Assembly (NCBI RefSeq): GCF_029892285.1
Contig: NZ_JARXVM010000002.1
Coordinates: 248,001-312,000, forward strand
Reading direction: 5' to 3'
Source of the DNA: Rhizobium sp. SG_E_25_P2
Lineage (GTDB): Bacteria; Pseudomonadota; Alphaproteobacteria; Rhizobiales; Rhizobiaceae
Length of the DNA stretch: 64,000 nt
The position numbers were made by a program, and so were the translations under genes. The notes below the pieces were generated by a model, which did not search any database, was not told the DNA's origin, and saw only the letters and a list, made by a program, of their open reading frames with translations. Below, piece by piece: positions 6,828 to 13,293 of this stretch. The first letter of the stretch is position 1; each line of letters begins with the position of its first letter.

Positions 6828-8440
6828 GCACCCTTGTTATCCGCCCCGAATGGCTTTTTGACGGTTCCCCTATTCCCGATCCGCTCGGCTATGGCGAGCG
6901 CGCCGTTCAATGGCTGCGCAAAAACCGCCATCCGAAGAACCCCGCGCCCGGCCATCCTTTCCAGTTGGCGCCGTGGCAGGAGCGTATCATTCGCGCCATC
7001 TTCGGGCCGCGTAACCCGGACGGAACCCGGATCATCAAGAAAGTTGTGATTCAGCTTGGCCGCGGATCGCGCAAGACAGCGCTTGCCGCAGCTATCGTCC
7101 TGCTTTGCGCCTTCGGTCCTGAAGCGGTTCCCGGTGGCCTGATTCAGTCGGCAGCGATGCATAGGAAGCAGGCGCGCGAACTCTTCGAAGAGGTGGCGCT
7201 GATCATCAGCCAAGACAAGCGGTATAACGGCAAGGCCAAAATCCGCGACTACAAATCCCAGATCCAGAACAGCAAGACCCGCACCCGGTATGAAGCAATT
7301 TCTTCCGAAGGCATGGGCCATCACGGTTCCACCCCCAACGTGGTGATTGCCGATGAGCTTCACGCATGGACAACGGAAAAGCACCGCGAGCTTTGGCGCG
7401 TCCTGTCATCGGCAGCGGACAAGACGAGCAACAGCCTGACCGTCGTCTTGACCACGGCAGGCCGTGGGCAGGAAACGCTCGGCTATAAGGAAGTCGCCGC
7501 CGCGAAGCGCATCCAGCTTGGGCAGATCACCGACCCCCACACCTTGCCGATCATCTTCGAATGTCCCGCCGATGTTGACTGGCGTGATGAAGCGATCTGG
7601 CACCAGATGCTTCCCGGTCTAGCCGATGGCTATCCTTCGCTTCAGGCTCTCCGCGAACGCAGGATCAAGGCCGAATATTCGGTGATCGAACGCGAAGTTT
7701 TGCAGCAGCTTTACCTCGGCGTTTGGCAAAACCAGTCTTCATCGCCCTTTGTTGCGATGGAGGCTTTTGACCGGTGCGGATCGATCCCGGTGGATTTCAA
7801 CGCCTTGAAGGGCCGCCCCTGCTTCATCGGCGTTGACCTCGCACAGGTGAACGACCTTGGCGCCGTGGTCGCGGCATGGCCGACCGATGACGGCGGTTAT
7901 ATCATCCGCCCGTGGTTCTTCGCGCCAGCCGACGCCATCGCGGAAAAATCCCGCACCGAAGGCGTGAACTATAGCGAGTGGGAAAAGGCCGGTTACGTAA
8001 CCGCCACGCCCGGCGCCACCATCGATTTCGATTTCATCGAAGAGCGCATTCGGGAAATCTGCAAAGAGCACGATGTCCGCCAGATCGCCTTTGACCCGTG
8101 GCGAGCGCAGAAGCTTCAGCAAAACCTGATGGCCGATAACTTCCCGGTTGTCGATTTCAGACAGGGCTTCATTTCCATGTCGCCAGCTTGTGACGTAACG
8201 GAAAAGGCCATCCTTGACGGCAAGTTTTACCACGCCGCCAACCCGGTCTTGCGCTGGAACTTCGACAACGTCGCCGTGGTCAGAGACGCCGCAGGCAATC
8301 GCAAATTCGACAAGTCCAAGTCCCGCGACAAGATCGACGGCGCCGTGGCGGCGCTGATGGCTGTCCGTTGCGCTGCGATCTATCAGGACAACCGATCCAC
8401 CTACAACAACCCCGATAACGGCGGCGTCTTCATCTTCTAA
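6824..8440 (+). CDS. Terminase large subunit (packaging ATPase and nuclease)
   Basis: 538 residues, a full-length terminase. The N-terminal ATPase has FQLAPWQERIIRAIFG, a Walker A variant QLGRGSRKT at about 78-86, and a Walker B NVVIADELHAW at about 165-175, followed by a coupling motif around VVLTTAG. The C-terminal RNase H-like nuclease has IGVDLAQVNDL near residue 335, IAFDPWRAQKL, and a final DKIDGAVAALMA motif with an acidic residue. It translocates DNA into the prohead and cuts it. All catalytic motifs look intact, so packaging by this element's own machinery is plausible. Confidence 0.95.
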   Translation: MSTLVIRPEWLFDGSPIPDPLGYGERAVQWLRKNRHPKNPAPGHPFQLAPWQERIIRAIFGPRNPDGTRIIKKVVIQLGRGSRKTALAAAIVLLCAFGPEAVPGGLIQSAAMHRKQARELFEEVALIISQDKRYNGKAKIRDYKSQIQNSKTRTRYEAISSEGMGHHGSTPNVVIADELHAWTTEKHRELWRVLSSAADKTSNSLTVVLTTAGRGQETLGYKEVAAAKRIQLGQITDPHTLPIIFECPADVDWRDEAIWHQMLPGLADGYPSLQALRERRIKAEYSVIEREVLQQLYLGVWQNQSSSPFVAMEAFDRCGSIPVDFNALKGRPCFIGVDLAQVNDLGAVVAAWPTDDGGYIIRPWFFAPADAIAEKSRTEGVNYSEWEKAGYVTATPGATIDFDFIEERIREICKEHDVRQIAFDPWRAQKLQQNLMADNFPVVDFRQGFISMSPACDVTEKAILDGKFYHAANPVLRWNFDNVAVVRDAAGNRKFDKSKSRDKIDGAVAALMAVRCAAIYQDNRSTYNNPDNGGVFIF

Positions 8441-8450
8441 GGAATGACAA

Positions 8451-11138
8451 ATGGTTGAAATTGCACCGCTCGGCGCTCTTGTGGTCGATATTGAAGCCCG
8501 CGTCGACAAGCTCGAAAAGGGCATTGCCAAGGCCAACGCTGCGCAGCGGCGCGGTGCCACCGAAATGGAAAACCGCGCCCGGCAATCGGCGCGGAAGATC
8601 GAAGACACTTATTCCCGGTCATTCGACCGGATCGGCAAGACCATCGAAAACGGCTTCGCCGCCTTCAGCCGTGGCAGCGCGGCGGTTGCTGGCGCTGGCG
8701 CGGCTGCGCTCGCCTTCAAGGAGATCGCGAATTCGGTTGCGGAAGTGGACCGCGAAGCCCGCAAGGCTGGCGTGTCTGCGAAGGTTTGGCAGCAATGGGC
8801 GTTTGTCGCCAAAGCGACCGGCGCAAGCGTTGACGGCGTCACCGACGCCCTGAAGGAAATGAACATCCGGGCCAACGAATTCGCGCTCACCGGCAAAGGC
8901 GGCGGCGCCGAATGGTTCACGCGCTTCGGCTATTCTGCCGAAGAAGTGGGCCGCAAGCTTCGCGAGCCGAACGCCTTCCTCGATGAACTGATCGGCAAGA
9001 TCAAACAGCTTGATCAGGCGGGCCAGACGCGCGCCGTTGATGAACTGTTCGGCGGGACCGGCGCGGAAGAGCTATCGAAAGCCCTTGGCTTGTCCGTCGA
9101 GCAAATCCAGAAGCTACGCAGCGAAGCCGCGACCTTCAGCGCCGAACAGATCGAATCCGCAAAGCGTGTAAACGCCGCATGGGATACCATGTGGGCGAAC
9201 TTCACGGTTCGCGCCAAGGCCGCAGCCATTGAAGGCGCGAATATCGCCGCCTCAATTGCGCAGTCTATCAGGGACGCAGGCGAAAGCGTTGGCGCCGATA
9301 AGTGGCTTGATGGCACTCGGCTTGCACCGGGCGCCCTTGAAGCCGGGCGCCGCGACTATGATCAGCGGCAGGAACTCGCGGAGCTGAACGACCTTCTGAA
9401 GCAGCGCGCCGAACTCATGGCAGAGCTTGAAGGCATGTCGCCGCTTGCCCGCTCACTCGGCTTTGACGAGAGCGTCAAGGCAAACCTTCGGGAAGTGGAC
9501 GCCCGCATTCGCGAGGTGCAACAGGCATTGCAGGATACCCGCCCGGTCATCGATGGCGTCAAGGATTCCAGCGAAGCGCTTTCGCCCGCCTTCGACCGCA
9601 ACGCCACGGCGGCAATAAACTTCAAAACCGCCCTGGCTGAACTGAAGGCGCTTGTTCCGGGCCTGAAGGCCGACTTTGACGCGCTCGCACAGTCCGACGC
9701 CCTGAACACCGCATATCAGAACGCCGCGCGCAACGCCCGCTCTATGGGCGAACTGTGGCAGGCGACGGACATTGCCAGCCGCGCCCGATCGATCGCGACC
9801 TATGGTCAGCACGACAATATCCTCGACTTGATTGGCGCCGCCGAAGGGACCGACAGAGGGCGCGGCTATAACGAAACGCTCGGCTATGGCGCCTTTACCG
9901 GTGGCGCGCAAAACCTTACAGGCATGACGCTTGATGAGATCATGGCGCTTCAGGGCCGCATGCTCGCCAACCCGGCCAACACCTTCAATTCATCCGCCGT
10001 GGGCCGCTACCAGATCACGCGCCAGACGCTTCAGGACGCCATGCGGCAGATGAACCTTGCCGGTGATCGGACCTTTGACGCAGCCACACAGGATGAAATC
10101 GCCCGCTGGCTTCTGCGCAGCACGGGCGGCAACGTTGACGCCTTGCGTGGCCGCTGGGAGGGATTGCAGCGCGTGGATGTTTCCACCATCCGCAACGCCT
10201 ATGCAGGCACCCCCACCGCTGCGCAGAACCTTGACCCATCGCCGGGGCAGCAGCGCCAGACTGATCTTCTAAGGCAGCAGACCGACGCCCGCCGCAACCT
10301 GAACCAGACCGTTCAGGAAGGGCTTGATCAGGCCCGCTTTGAGCAGTCCATTTCCGGCATGTCGGAACGGCAGCGCCGTATCGAGCTAGAAGTTTATCGA
10401 GCGCAGCAGCAGGCCAAGCGCGAAGGCATCACGCTATCCGATCAGGAGCTTCAGAAGATCCGCGAAAAGATCGCGATGACGCAGCAGCTAGAGGCCAAGA
10501 ATCAGCAGGTGGCGGCATCGACAGAAGGATTGAAGCAGGGGCAACAGTTCTTCGCGGAATCTTTCACACAGTCACTCTCCGGGCTTCTGACCGGCACGAC
10601 CACATTGCAGGGCGCCGTTCAAAGCCTTCTGAATTCCCTGATCGACGCGACCCTGCAGGCTGCACTTCTCGGTAAGGGACCGCTTTCCGGTATCCTCGGC
10701 GGCGGCACCGGCTTGCTCGGTATGATCTTCGGCTTCAGCAGCGGCGGCTATACCGGTGATGGCGGCAAGTTCGAACCAGCTGGCATCGTGCACCGTGGCG
10801 AATATGTCATGTCAAAGGACGCGACCAAGAGGCTGGGCGCCGCGAACCTCGAAGCGCTTCATCGTGCTGCGCTCGGGAAGCCCGGCTATGCCAAGGGCGG
10901 GCTTGTCGGATCACCGGCCAAGCTGGCGCCCGTGTCATCGGAACATCGCGGCGGCGGCGTGACTGCGCAGGCCATCACCATCAACAGCCCTGTCACCGTC
11001 AACGCGACGGGCGGCGATGCGCAGCAAAATGCCGATCTTGCCCGGCAAGTTGCGAAGGAACATGAAAACATGATGCGCGCCGTGGTGCGGCAGGAAGTGT
11101 TCAACATGCAGAAGCCCGGAAACTTGCTGAACCGGTAG
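8451..11138 (+). CDS. Tail tape measure protein with embedded lysozyme-like domain
   Basis: 895 residues, mostly helical. Early residues carry coiled coil (DKLEKGIAKANAAQRRGATE) and a membrane-like AAVAGAGAAALAFKEIA stretch. The FKEIANSVAEVDREARKAGV and VWQQWAFVAKATG region is typical of tape measures of alphaproteobacterial phages. Residues about 450-555 look like a lysozyme/transglycosylase insert (LIGAAEGTDRG with a candidate catalytic Glu, then SSAVGRYQITRQTLQDA), suited to local peptidoglycan cutting on DNA entry. The C-terminus has Gly-rich repeats and GIVHRGEYVMSKDAT. By the usual 1.5 angstrom per residue rule the tail would be roughly 130 nm. No tail tube or tip gene follows it. Confidence 0.9.
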   Translation: MVEIAPLGALVVDIEARVDKLEKGIAKANAAQRRGATEMENRARQSARKIEDTYSRSFDRIGKTIENGFAAFSRGSAAVAGAGAAALAFKEIANSVAEVDREARKAGVSAKVWQQWAFVAKATGASVDGVTDALKEMNIRANEFALTGKGGGAEWFTRFGYSAEEVGRKLREPNAFLDELIGKIKQLDQAGQTRAVDELFGGTGAEELSKALGLSVEQIQKLRSEAATFSAEQIESAKRVNAAWDTMWANFTVRAKAAAIEGANIAASIAQSIRDAGESVGADKWLDGTRLAPGALEAGRRDYDQRQELAELNDLLKQRAELMAELEGMSPLARSLGFDESVKANLREVDARIREVQQALQDTRPVIDGVKDSSEALSPAFDRNATAAINFKTALAELKALVPGLKADFDALAQSDALNTAYQNAARNARSMGELWQATDIASRARSIATYGQHDNILDLIGAAEGTDRGRGYNETLGYGAFTGGAQNLTGMTLDEIMALQGRMLANPANTFNSSAVGRYQITRQTLQDAMRQMNLAGDRTFDAATQDEIARWLLRSTGGNVDALRGRWEGLQRVDVSTIRNAYAGTPTAAQNLDPSPGQQRQTDLLRQQTDARRNLNQTVQEGLDQARFEQSISGMSERQRRIELEVYRAQQQAKREGITLSDQELQKIREKIAMTQQLEAKNQQVAASTEGLKQGQQFFAESFTQSLSGLLTGTTTLQGAVQSLLNSLIDATLQAALLGKGPLSGILGGGTGLLGMIFGFSSGGYTGDGGKFEPAGIVHRGEYVMSKDATKRLGAANLEALHRAALGKPGYAKGGLVGSPAKLAPVSSEHRGGGVTAQAITINSPVTVNATGGDAQQNADLARQVAKEHENMMRAVVRQEVFNMQKPGNLLNR

Positions 11139-11144
11139 CGCCCT

Positions 11145-11178
11145 GCATATCCCGCTTGCACCCCATGGCGGGATATGC
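11145..11178 (+). terminator. Hairpin after tape measure gene (possible terminator)
   Basis: GCATATCCCGC (11145-11155) and GCGGGATATGC (11168-11178) form a perfect 11-bp stem with a 12-nt loop, 7 bp after the tape measure stop. No clear T-run follows, so it may be a processing or Rho-assisted end of the late operon or a protein-binding palindrome. Confidence 0.5.
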
Positions 11179-11255
11179 GATTCTATTAGCATAAACGTGC
11201 CAGCCAGCCGACGAACCTACCAGCTTACGCGCCTCGCAAAATCCCCTCAGCATTC

Positions 11256-11271
11256 TGCTATATAGAAACCG
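11256..11271 (+). promoter_or_regulatory. Candidate promoter A (TGCTATATA, extended -10)
   Basis: CTGCTATATAG at 11255-11265 matches the Rhizobiales -10 (CTATAT) with a TG extension. Two further copies of TGCTATATA occur in this element (12243, 12834), each ahead of a structured transcript. No good -35 is visible. Transcription would begin near 11271 and run into the structured RNA region. Confidence 0.45.
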
Positions 11272-11720
11272 CTCATGGCGTCATCCATGCGCGCACCATA
11301 CTGGCACCGTTTACAAGGGCGACACCGGGACTCTAGACCGGCGCCATCAGCTGGCCAGAAGCAACCGGAAGATCAGCCGACAAGCTCCCCTGAATAAGGA
11401 CGCCCCGGCGGGTTATCGCCGCCTGCCTCGGCAGGGAATGGATGCAAGAAAATGACAAGCGCACTGTGGCACTCTTCGGAGGGACACAACGCTTGGCTAC
11501 GGATCGATTGAAGGCAAGTCGGTTCGTAGTGCGCACTCTTCGGAGTGTAACCGCTTCGGTCGCAAGACCGGGATAGCGGGGCGAATATCAGGTAAGGGAA
11601 GCCGCCTGATGCAGATTGACTATCTTTAGCCCTTCACCACCTGTTGCACGGTAACAGATATCCCCCTCTGGTAAGAACACAAATGGCAGCTTCTATCTGT
11701 CTGTTCTTACCAGAGGGGGA
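11270..11720 (+). ncRNA. Candidate large structured noncoding RNA
   Basis: No protein gene fits, but short perfect stems follow one another in order. AAGCG(11457)/CGCTT(11494) encloses a CTC-TTCG-GAG hairpin. A G-U-rich stem joins TACG (11498-11501) to CGTA (11525-11528). GCACTC-TTCG-GAGTGT spans 11533-11548. CCGCT (11551) to AGCGG (11579) encloses CGGTC-GCAA-GACCG, a GNRA tetraloop. ATCAGG (11587) pairs with CCTGAT (11610), and CTGTT (11641) with AACAG (11657). A 19-bp hairpin ends the series at 11720. UUCG and GNRA loops and G-U pairs point to function as RNA. The 5' part (11310-11450) also has short helices, such as GGCG/CGCC around 11407-11419. I do not recognise a known family; large phage RNAs such as GOLLD or ROOL are only analogies. 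Confidence 0.5.
11661..11720. repeat. 19-bp perfect inverted repeat
   Basis: TCCCCCTCTGGTAAGAACA (11661-11679) is perfectly complementary to 11702-11720, with a 22-nt loop. The arms are not followed by a T-run. It could be the 3' boundary or an RNase-processed stem of the structured RNA, a replication-origin hairpin, or a protein-binding site. Confidence 0.85.
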
Positions 11721-11786
11721 AAGTCCTATTCCCGGTGGCATATGATCAGAGCAACAAACCACCGGCACCACGAAACAGGTCAAGAG

Positions 11787-11849
11787 AACGCCGCGAAGCG
11801 GCGGCAAGGCCGAAGGCCGCGCAGGCGAGCGCAGCGAGCAACAGGCGTT
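11787..11849. repeat. Hairpin array closed by AACGCC/GGCGTT
   Basis: AACGCC (11787-11792) pairs with GGCGTT (11844-11849) and encloses small GAA-loop hairpins (CCGC-GAA-GCGG at 11791-11801 and GGCC-GAA-GGCC at 11808-11818) and a repeated GCGAGC. It looks like a multibranched fold in RNA or single-stranded DNA. A short frame reading through it (11742-11924) has low-complexity Arg-rich sequence and is unlikely to be a gene. Confidence 0.6.
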
Positions 11850-12098
11850 AGTCACCACCATTTGCATCGCTTCCCAAAACCGTATGCAGCTAAGATCACC
11901 AACACGGCAATAATTGCTGTCTGACCGGACGCCGACAGTTCGACCACGTCAATGATTTTGATTGTGAGGGAATTGGTTGTTTCGTTCACAGCGCGCACCT
12001 TTCACCAAAAAGGAAGGAGCACTCTTGCGCTGCATTTAAGTAGTTAGCTCCGATTCGGTGGGGCTGTCTAGCGGTTTGCTTTATCCAATCTAGCCGCA
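11850..12098. other. Gap without recognisable gene
   Basis: AT-richer than its surroundings. I see no gene, no convincing ribosome site with an open frame, and no strong hairpin. An AAAAAGGAAGGAG purine block at 12006-12018 resembles a ribosome site but has no sensible frame behind it. Confidence 0.5.
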
Positions 12099-12101
12099 CA
12101 T

Positions 12102-12126
12102 GCCCGGTTCGGCTTCGGGTTTCTTT
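12102..12126 (+). terminator. Weak candidate terminator
   Basis: CCCG (12103-12106) and CGGG (12116-12119) form a short stem followed by TTTCTTT (12120-12126). It may end transcription from the structured RNA region before promoter B. Confidence 0.4.
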
Positions 12127-12240
12127 AACTGATTGAAATTGTTTTGGAAATATGTGATTCTATGTTCCGAATTCTGATCGTGGTGCAAATGTCAAGATAT
12201 TTGCCTGCGACTGAAGAAAATTCAAAAAGCCTGACCGAAC

Positions 12241-12257
12241 TTGCTATATATTCATCA
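12241..12257 (+). promoter_or_regulatory. Candidate promoter B (TTGCTATATA)
   Basis: TTGCTATATA at 12241-12250 in the context AGCCTGACCGAACTTGCTAT, closely similar to promoter C at 12832. Predicted start near 12257, directly ahead of a short hairpin-rich unit with a strong terminator. Confidence 0.55.
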
Positions 12258-12344
12258 GCAGCCGAAACGGCTTCCAACTCTTCCGGCTGCCAGACAAAGG
12301 ACGACCTGAACCCCGCGTGTGCCTTCCACGCGGGGTTTCTTTTT
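12257..12344 (+). ncRNA. Candidate small RNA of about 88 nt with intrinsic terminator
   Basis: Between promoter B and a strong terminator there is no sensible open frame. The 5' part can fold in two ways: AGCCG-AAA-CGGCT as a local hairpin, or GCAGCCG with the later CGGCTGC, so alternative conformations are possible. The 3' end is AACCCCGCGTG (12309-12319) paired with CACGCGGGGTT (12327-12337), followed by TTCTTTTT. Promoter, compact fold and terminator together support a genuine small transcript; targets and partners are unknown. Confidence 0.6.
12309..12344 (+). terminator. Rho-independent terminator of small RNA
   Basis: 11-bp GC-rich stem (12309-12319 with 12327-12337), 7-nt loop, and a T-rich tail to 12344. 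Confidence 0.85.
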
Positions 12345-12364
12345 GCCTGCCATGTCCTGAAACG

Positions 12365-12402
12365 CAAACACCCCCACTGCCGTGAAGCAATGAGGGTGTT
12401 TG
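12365..12402. repeat. 9-bp inverted repeat CAAACACCC/GGGTGTTTG
   Basis: CAAACACCC (12365-12373) and GGGTGTTTG (12394-12402) are perfectly complementary with a 20-nt loop. Possibly a second terminator acting on minus-strand transcription, or an operator. Confidence 0.55.
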
Positions 12403-12618
12403 TGGGAGAGTGCCAGCCGTAGCACGTCTGCCGTTGCGAGTATTATAATACCACATTTCAGCGCCTTGTGAATCCCCGGCTGCGAAATTTCTTGAAGGCC
12501 AAAGGTCAGTCACCGGTGCCTTAACCTACTGTATTCATTATTAAAATAGCGATTTCGGGTATTGACGCGATTCCGCAAATCAGCAAGATTCTGCCTGTCA
12601 CCAATCGGAGGGTTACAG

Positions 12619-12789
12619 ATGGATGATGTTTACGTCGCTGATGAAGATTACGCCCGGCTGCTTGACCACCTGCTTGATTGCAGGCTCGGGGAGATGCTTG
12701 CGGCTTACCGGGATGAACTGCGCAGCATGTTGACCATGGCGCTCGGGCTTCAGGCGGGGGTTTGGCCGGAGTCGTCTAAGGTCGATTAA
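12619..12789 (+). CDS. Small hypothetical protein (56 aa)
   Basis: MDDVYVADEDYARLLDHLLD and onward: an acidic, probably all-helical protein of 56 residues, family not recognised. The start is supported by GGAGGG (12607-12612) 6 nt before the ATG. An upstream TTGACG (about 12562) could be a -35. It lies in the small-gene region to the right of the tape measure gene, where phages and satellites often keep regulators, but there is no direct evidence of function. Confidence 0.6.
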   Translation: MDDVYVADEDYARLLDHLLDCRLGEMLAAYRDELRSMLTMALGLQAGVWPESSKVD

Positions 12790-12831
12790 TTTTCGACCAC
12801 CTTCATTTTTCCGAAGGGAGCCTACGACCGA

Positions 12832-12848
12832 TTGCTATATAGTCGGCA
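12832..12848 (+). promoter_or_regulatory. Candidate promoter C (TTGCTATATA) with flanking palindrome
   Basis: TTGCTATATA at 12832-12841, flanked by CCGA (12828-12831) and TCGG (12843-12846), which form an inverted repeat around the -10 and could be an operator. It resembles promoter B over about 35 bp, including CAGCA just downstream. It drives the structured leader and the 12942 gene. Confidence 0.55.
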
Positions 12849-12911
12849 GCAAACAGACATCACCGAATTCGAGCCGGGAAGATACCATTCCCGGCAACGG
12901 CACCTGTTTGC
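12849..12911 (+). promoter_or_regulatory. Structured 5' leader of the 12942 gene
   Basis: GCAAACAG (12849-12856) pairs perfectly with CTGTTTGC (12904-12911) and encloses a second perfect stem, CCGGGAA (12874-12880) with TTCCCGG (12888-12894). This nested fold lies between promoter C and the ribosome site (AAGGAG, 12926-12931), the position expected of a translational or antitermination control element. No known riboswitch class is recognised. Confidence 0.5.
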
Positions 12912-12941
12912 CTCATAGTCAGCAGAAGGAGTTAAGCAGCT

Positions 12942-13259
12942 ATGACTATTGTATCTGACAGCCCGGTCACCCTCTCGGCACGAGACGAAACCACGTTCGA
13001 AATCGCCGCCATCATTGATGAAATGCGACTGTCCGCCGAACCCTTCGGCACCTATGACGTTGCCAAGCGCGTCATGGAGATTTCACATGCGCATTTTCTT
13101 GCGCAACTTCAGGGCGCCCTTGAGAAAGAATTGGCGCCCATCCGCGAAATGACATCGAAACTCGCCGACCACTTCAAAGCGATCAGACAGCAGAACATCA
13201 ATCTACCGCCCGACGTGGTGAGCGGCATCAGGCGCGAATTTGGCGACAATCGCCACTGA
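12942..13259 (+). CDS. Hypothetical protein (105 aa)
   Basis: 105 residues, predominantly helical, with the segment FEIAAIIDEMRLSAEPFGTY followed by a likely coiled coil (LQGALEKELAPIREMTSKLA). Family not recognised. The ATG is preceded by AAGGAG at 12926-12931 and by a structured leader with its own promoter; a strong terminator follows 5 nt after the stop. It is therefore a single-gene unit, clearly expressed by design, with an unknown role in the element. Regulator or helper-interaction protein are possibilities without direct support. Confidence 0.65.
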   Translation: MTIVSDSPVTLSARDETTFEIAAIIDEMRLSAEPFGTYDVAKRVMEISHAHFLAQLQGALEKELAPIREMTSKLADHFKAIRQQNINLPPDVVSGIRREFGDNRH

Positions 13260-13263
13260 CAAC

Positions 13264-13293
13264 AAAGCCCGCCGATCCTCACCGGCGGGCTTT
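13264..13293. terminator. Bidirectional terminator
   Basis: AAAGCCCGCCG (13264-13274) with CGGCGGGCTTT (13283-13293), 8-nt loop, A-rich on one side and T-rich on the other. It serves the convergent 12942 gene and the protease gene, whose stop lies inside the loop region. Confidence 0.85.

Noticed and set aside
11270-11720. Group I intron, tmRNA or RNase P as identity of the structured region
   Set aside because: The conserved core sequences of these RNAs (intron P7 and catalytic core, tmRNA T-arm and tag frame, RNase P conserved blocks) are not present as far as I can see.
11742-11924. 60-codon frame with AAKRRQGRRPRRRAQRATG
   Set aside because: The Arg-rich sequence results from reading through the mini-hairpin array; no ribosome site and no conserved pattern.
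12144-12422. 92-codon frame across the small RNA
   Set aside because: It runs through a strong terminator and lacks a ribosome site; promoter and terminator placement favours a small RNA.
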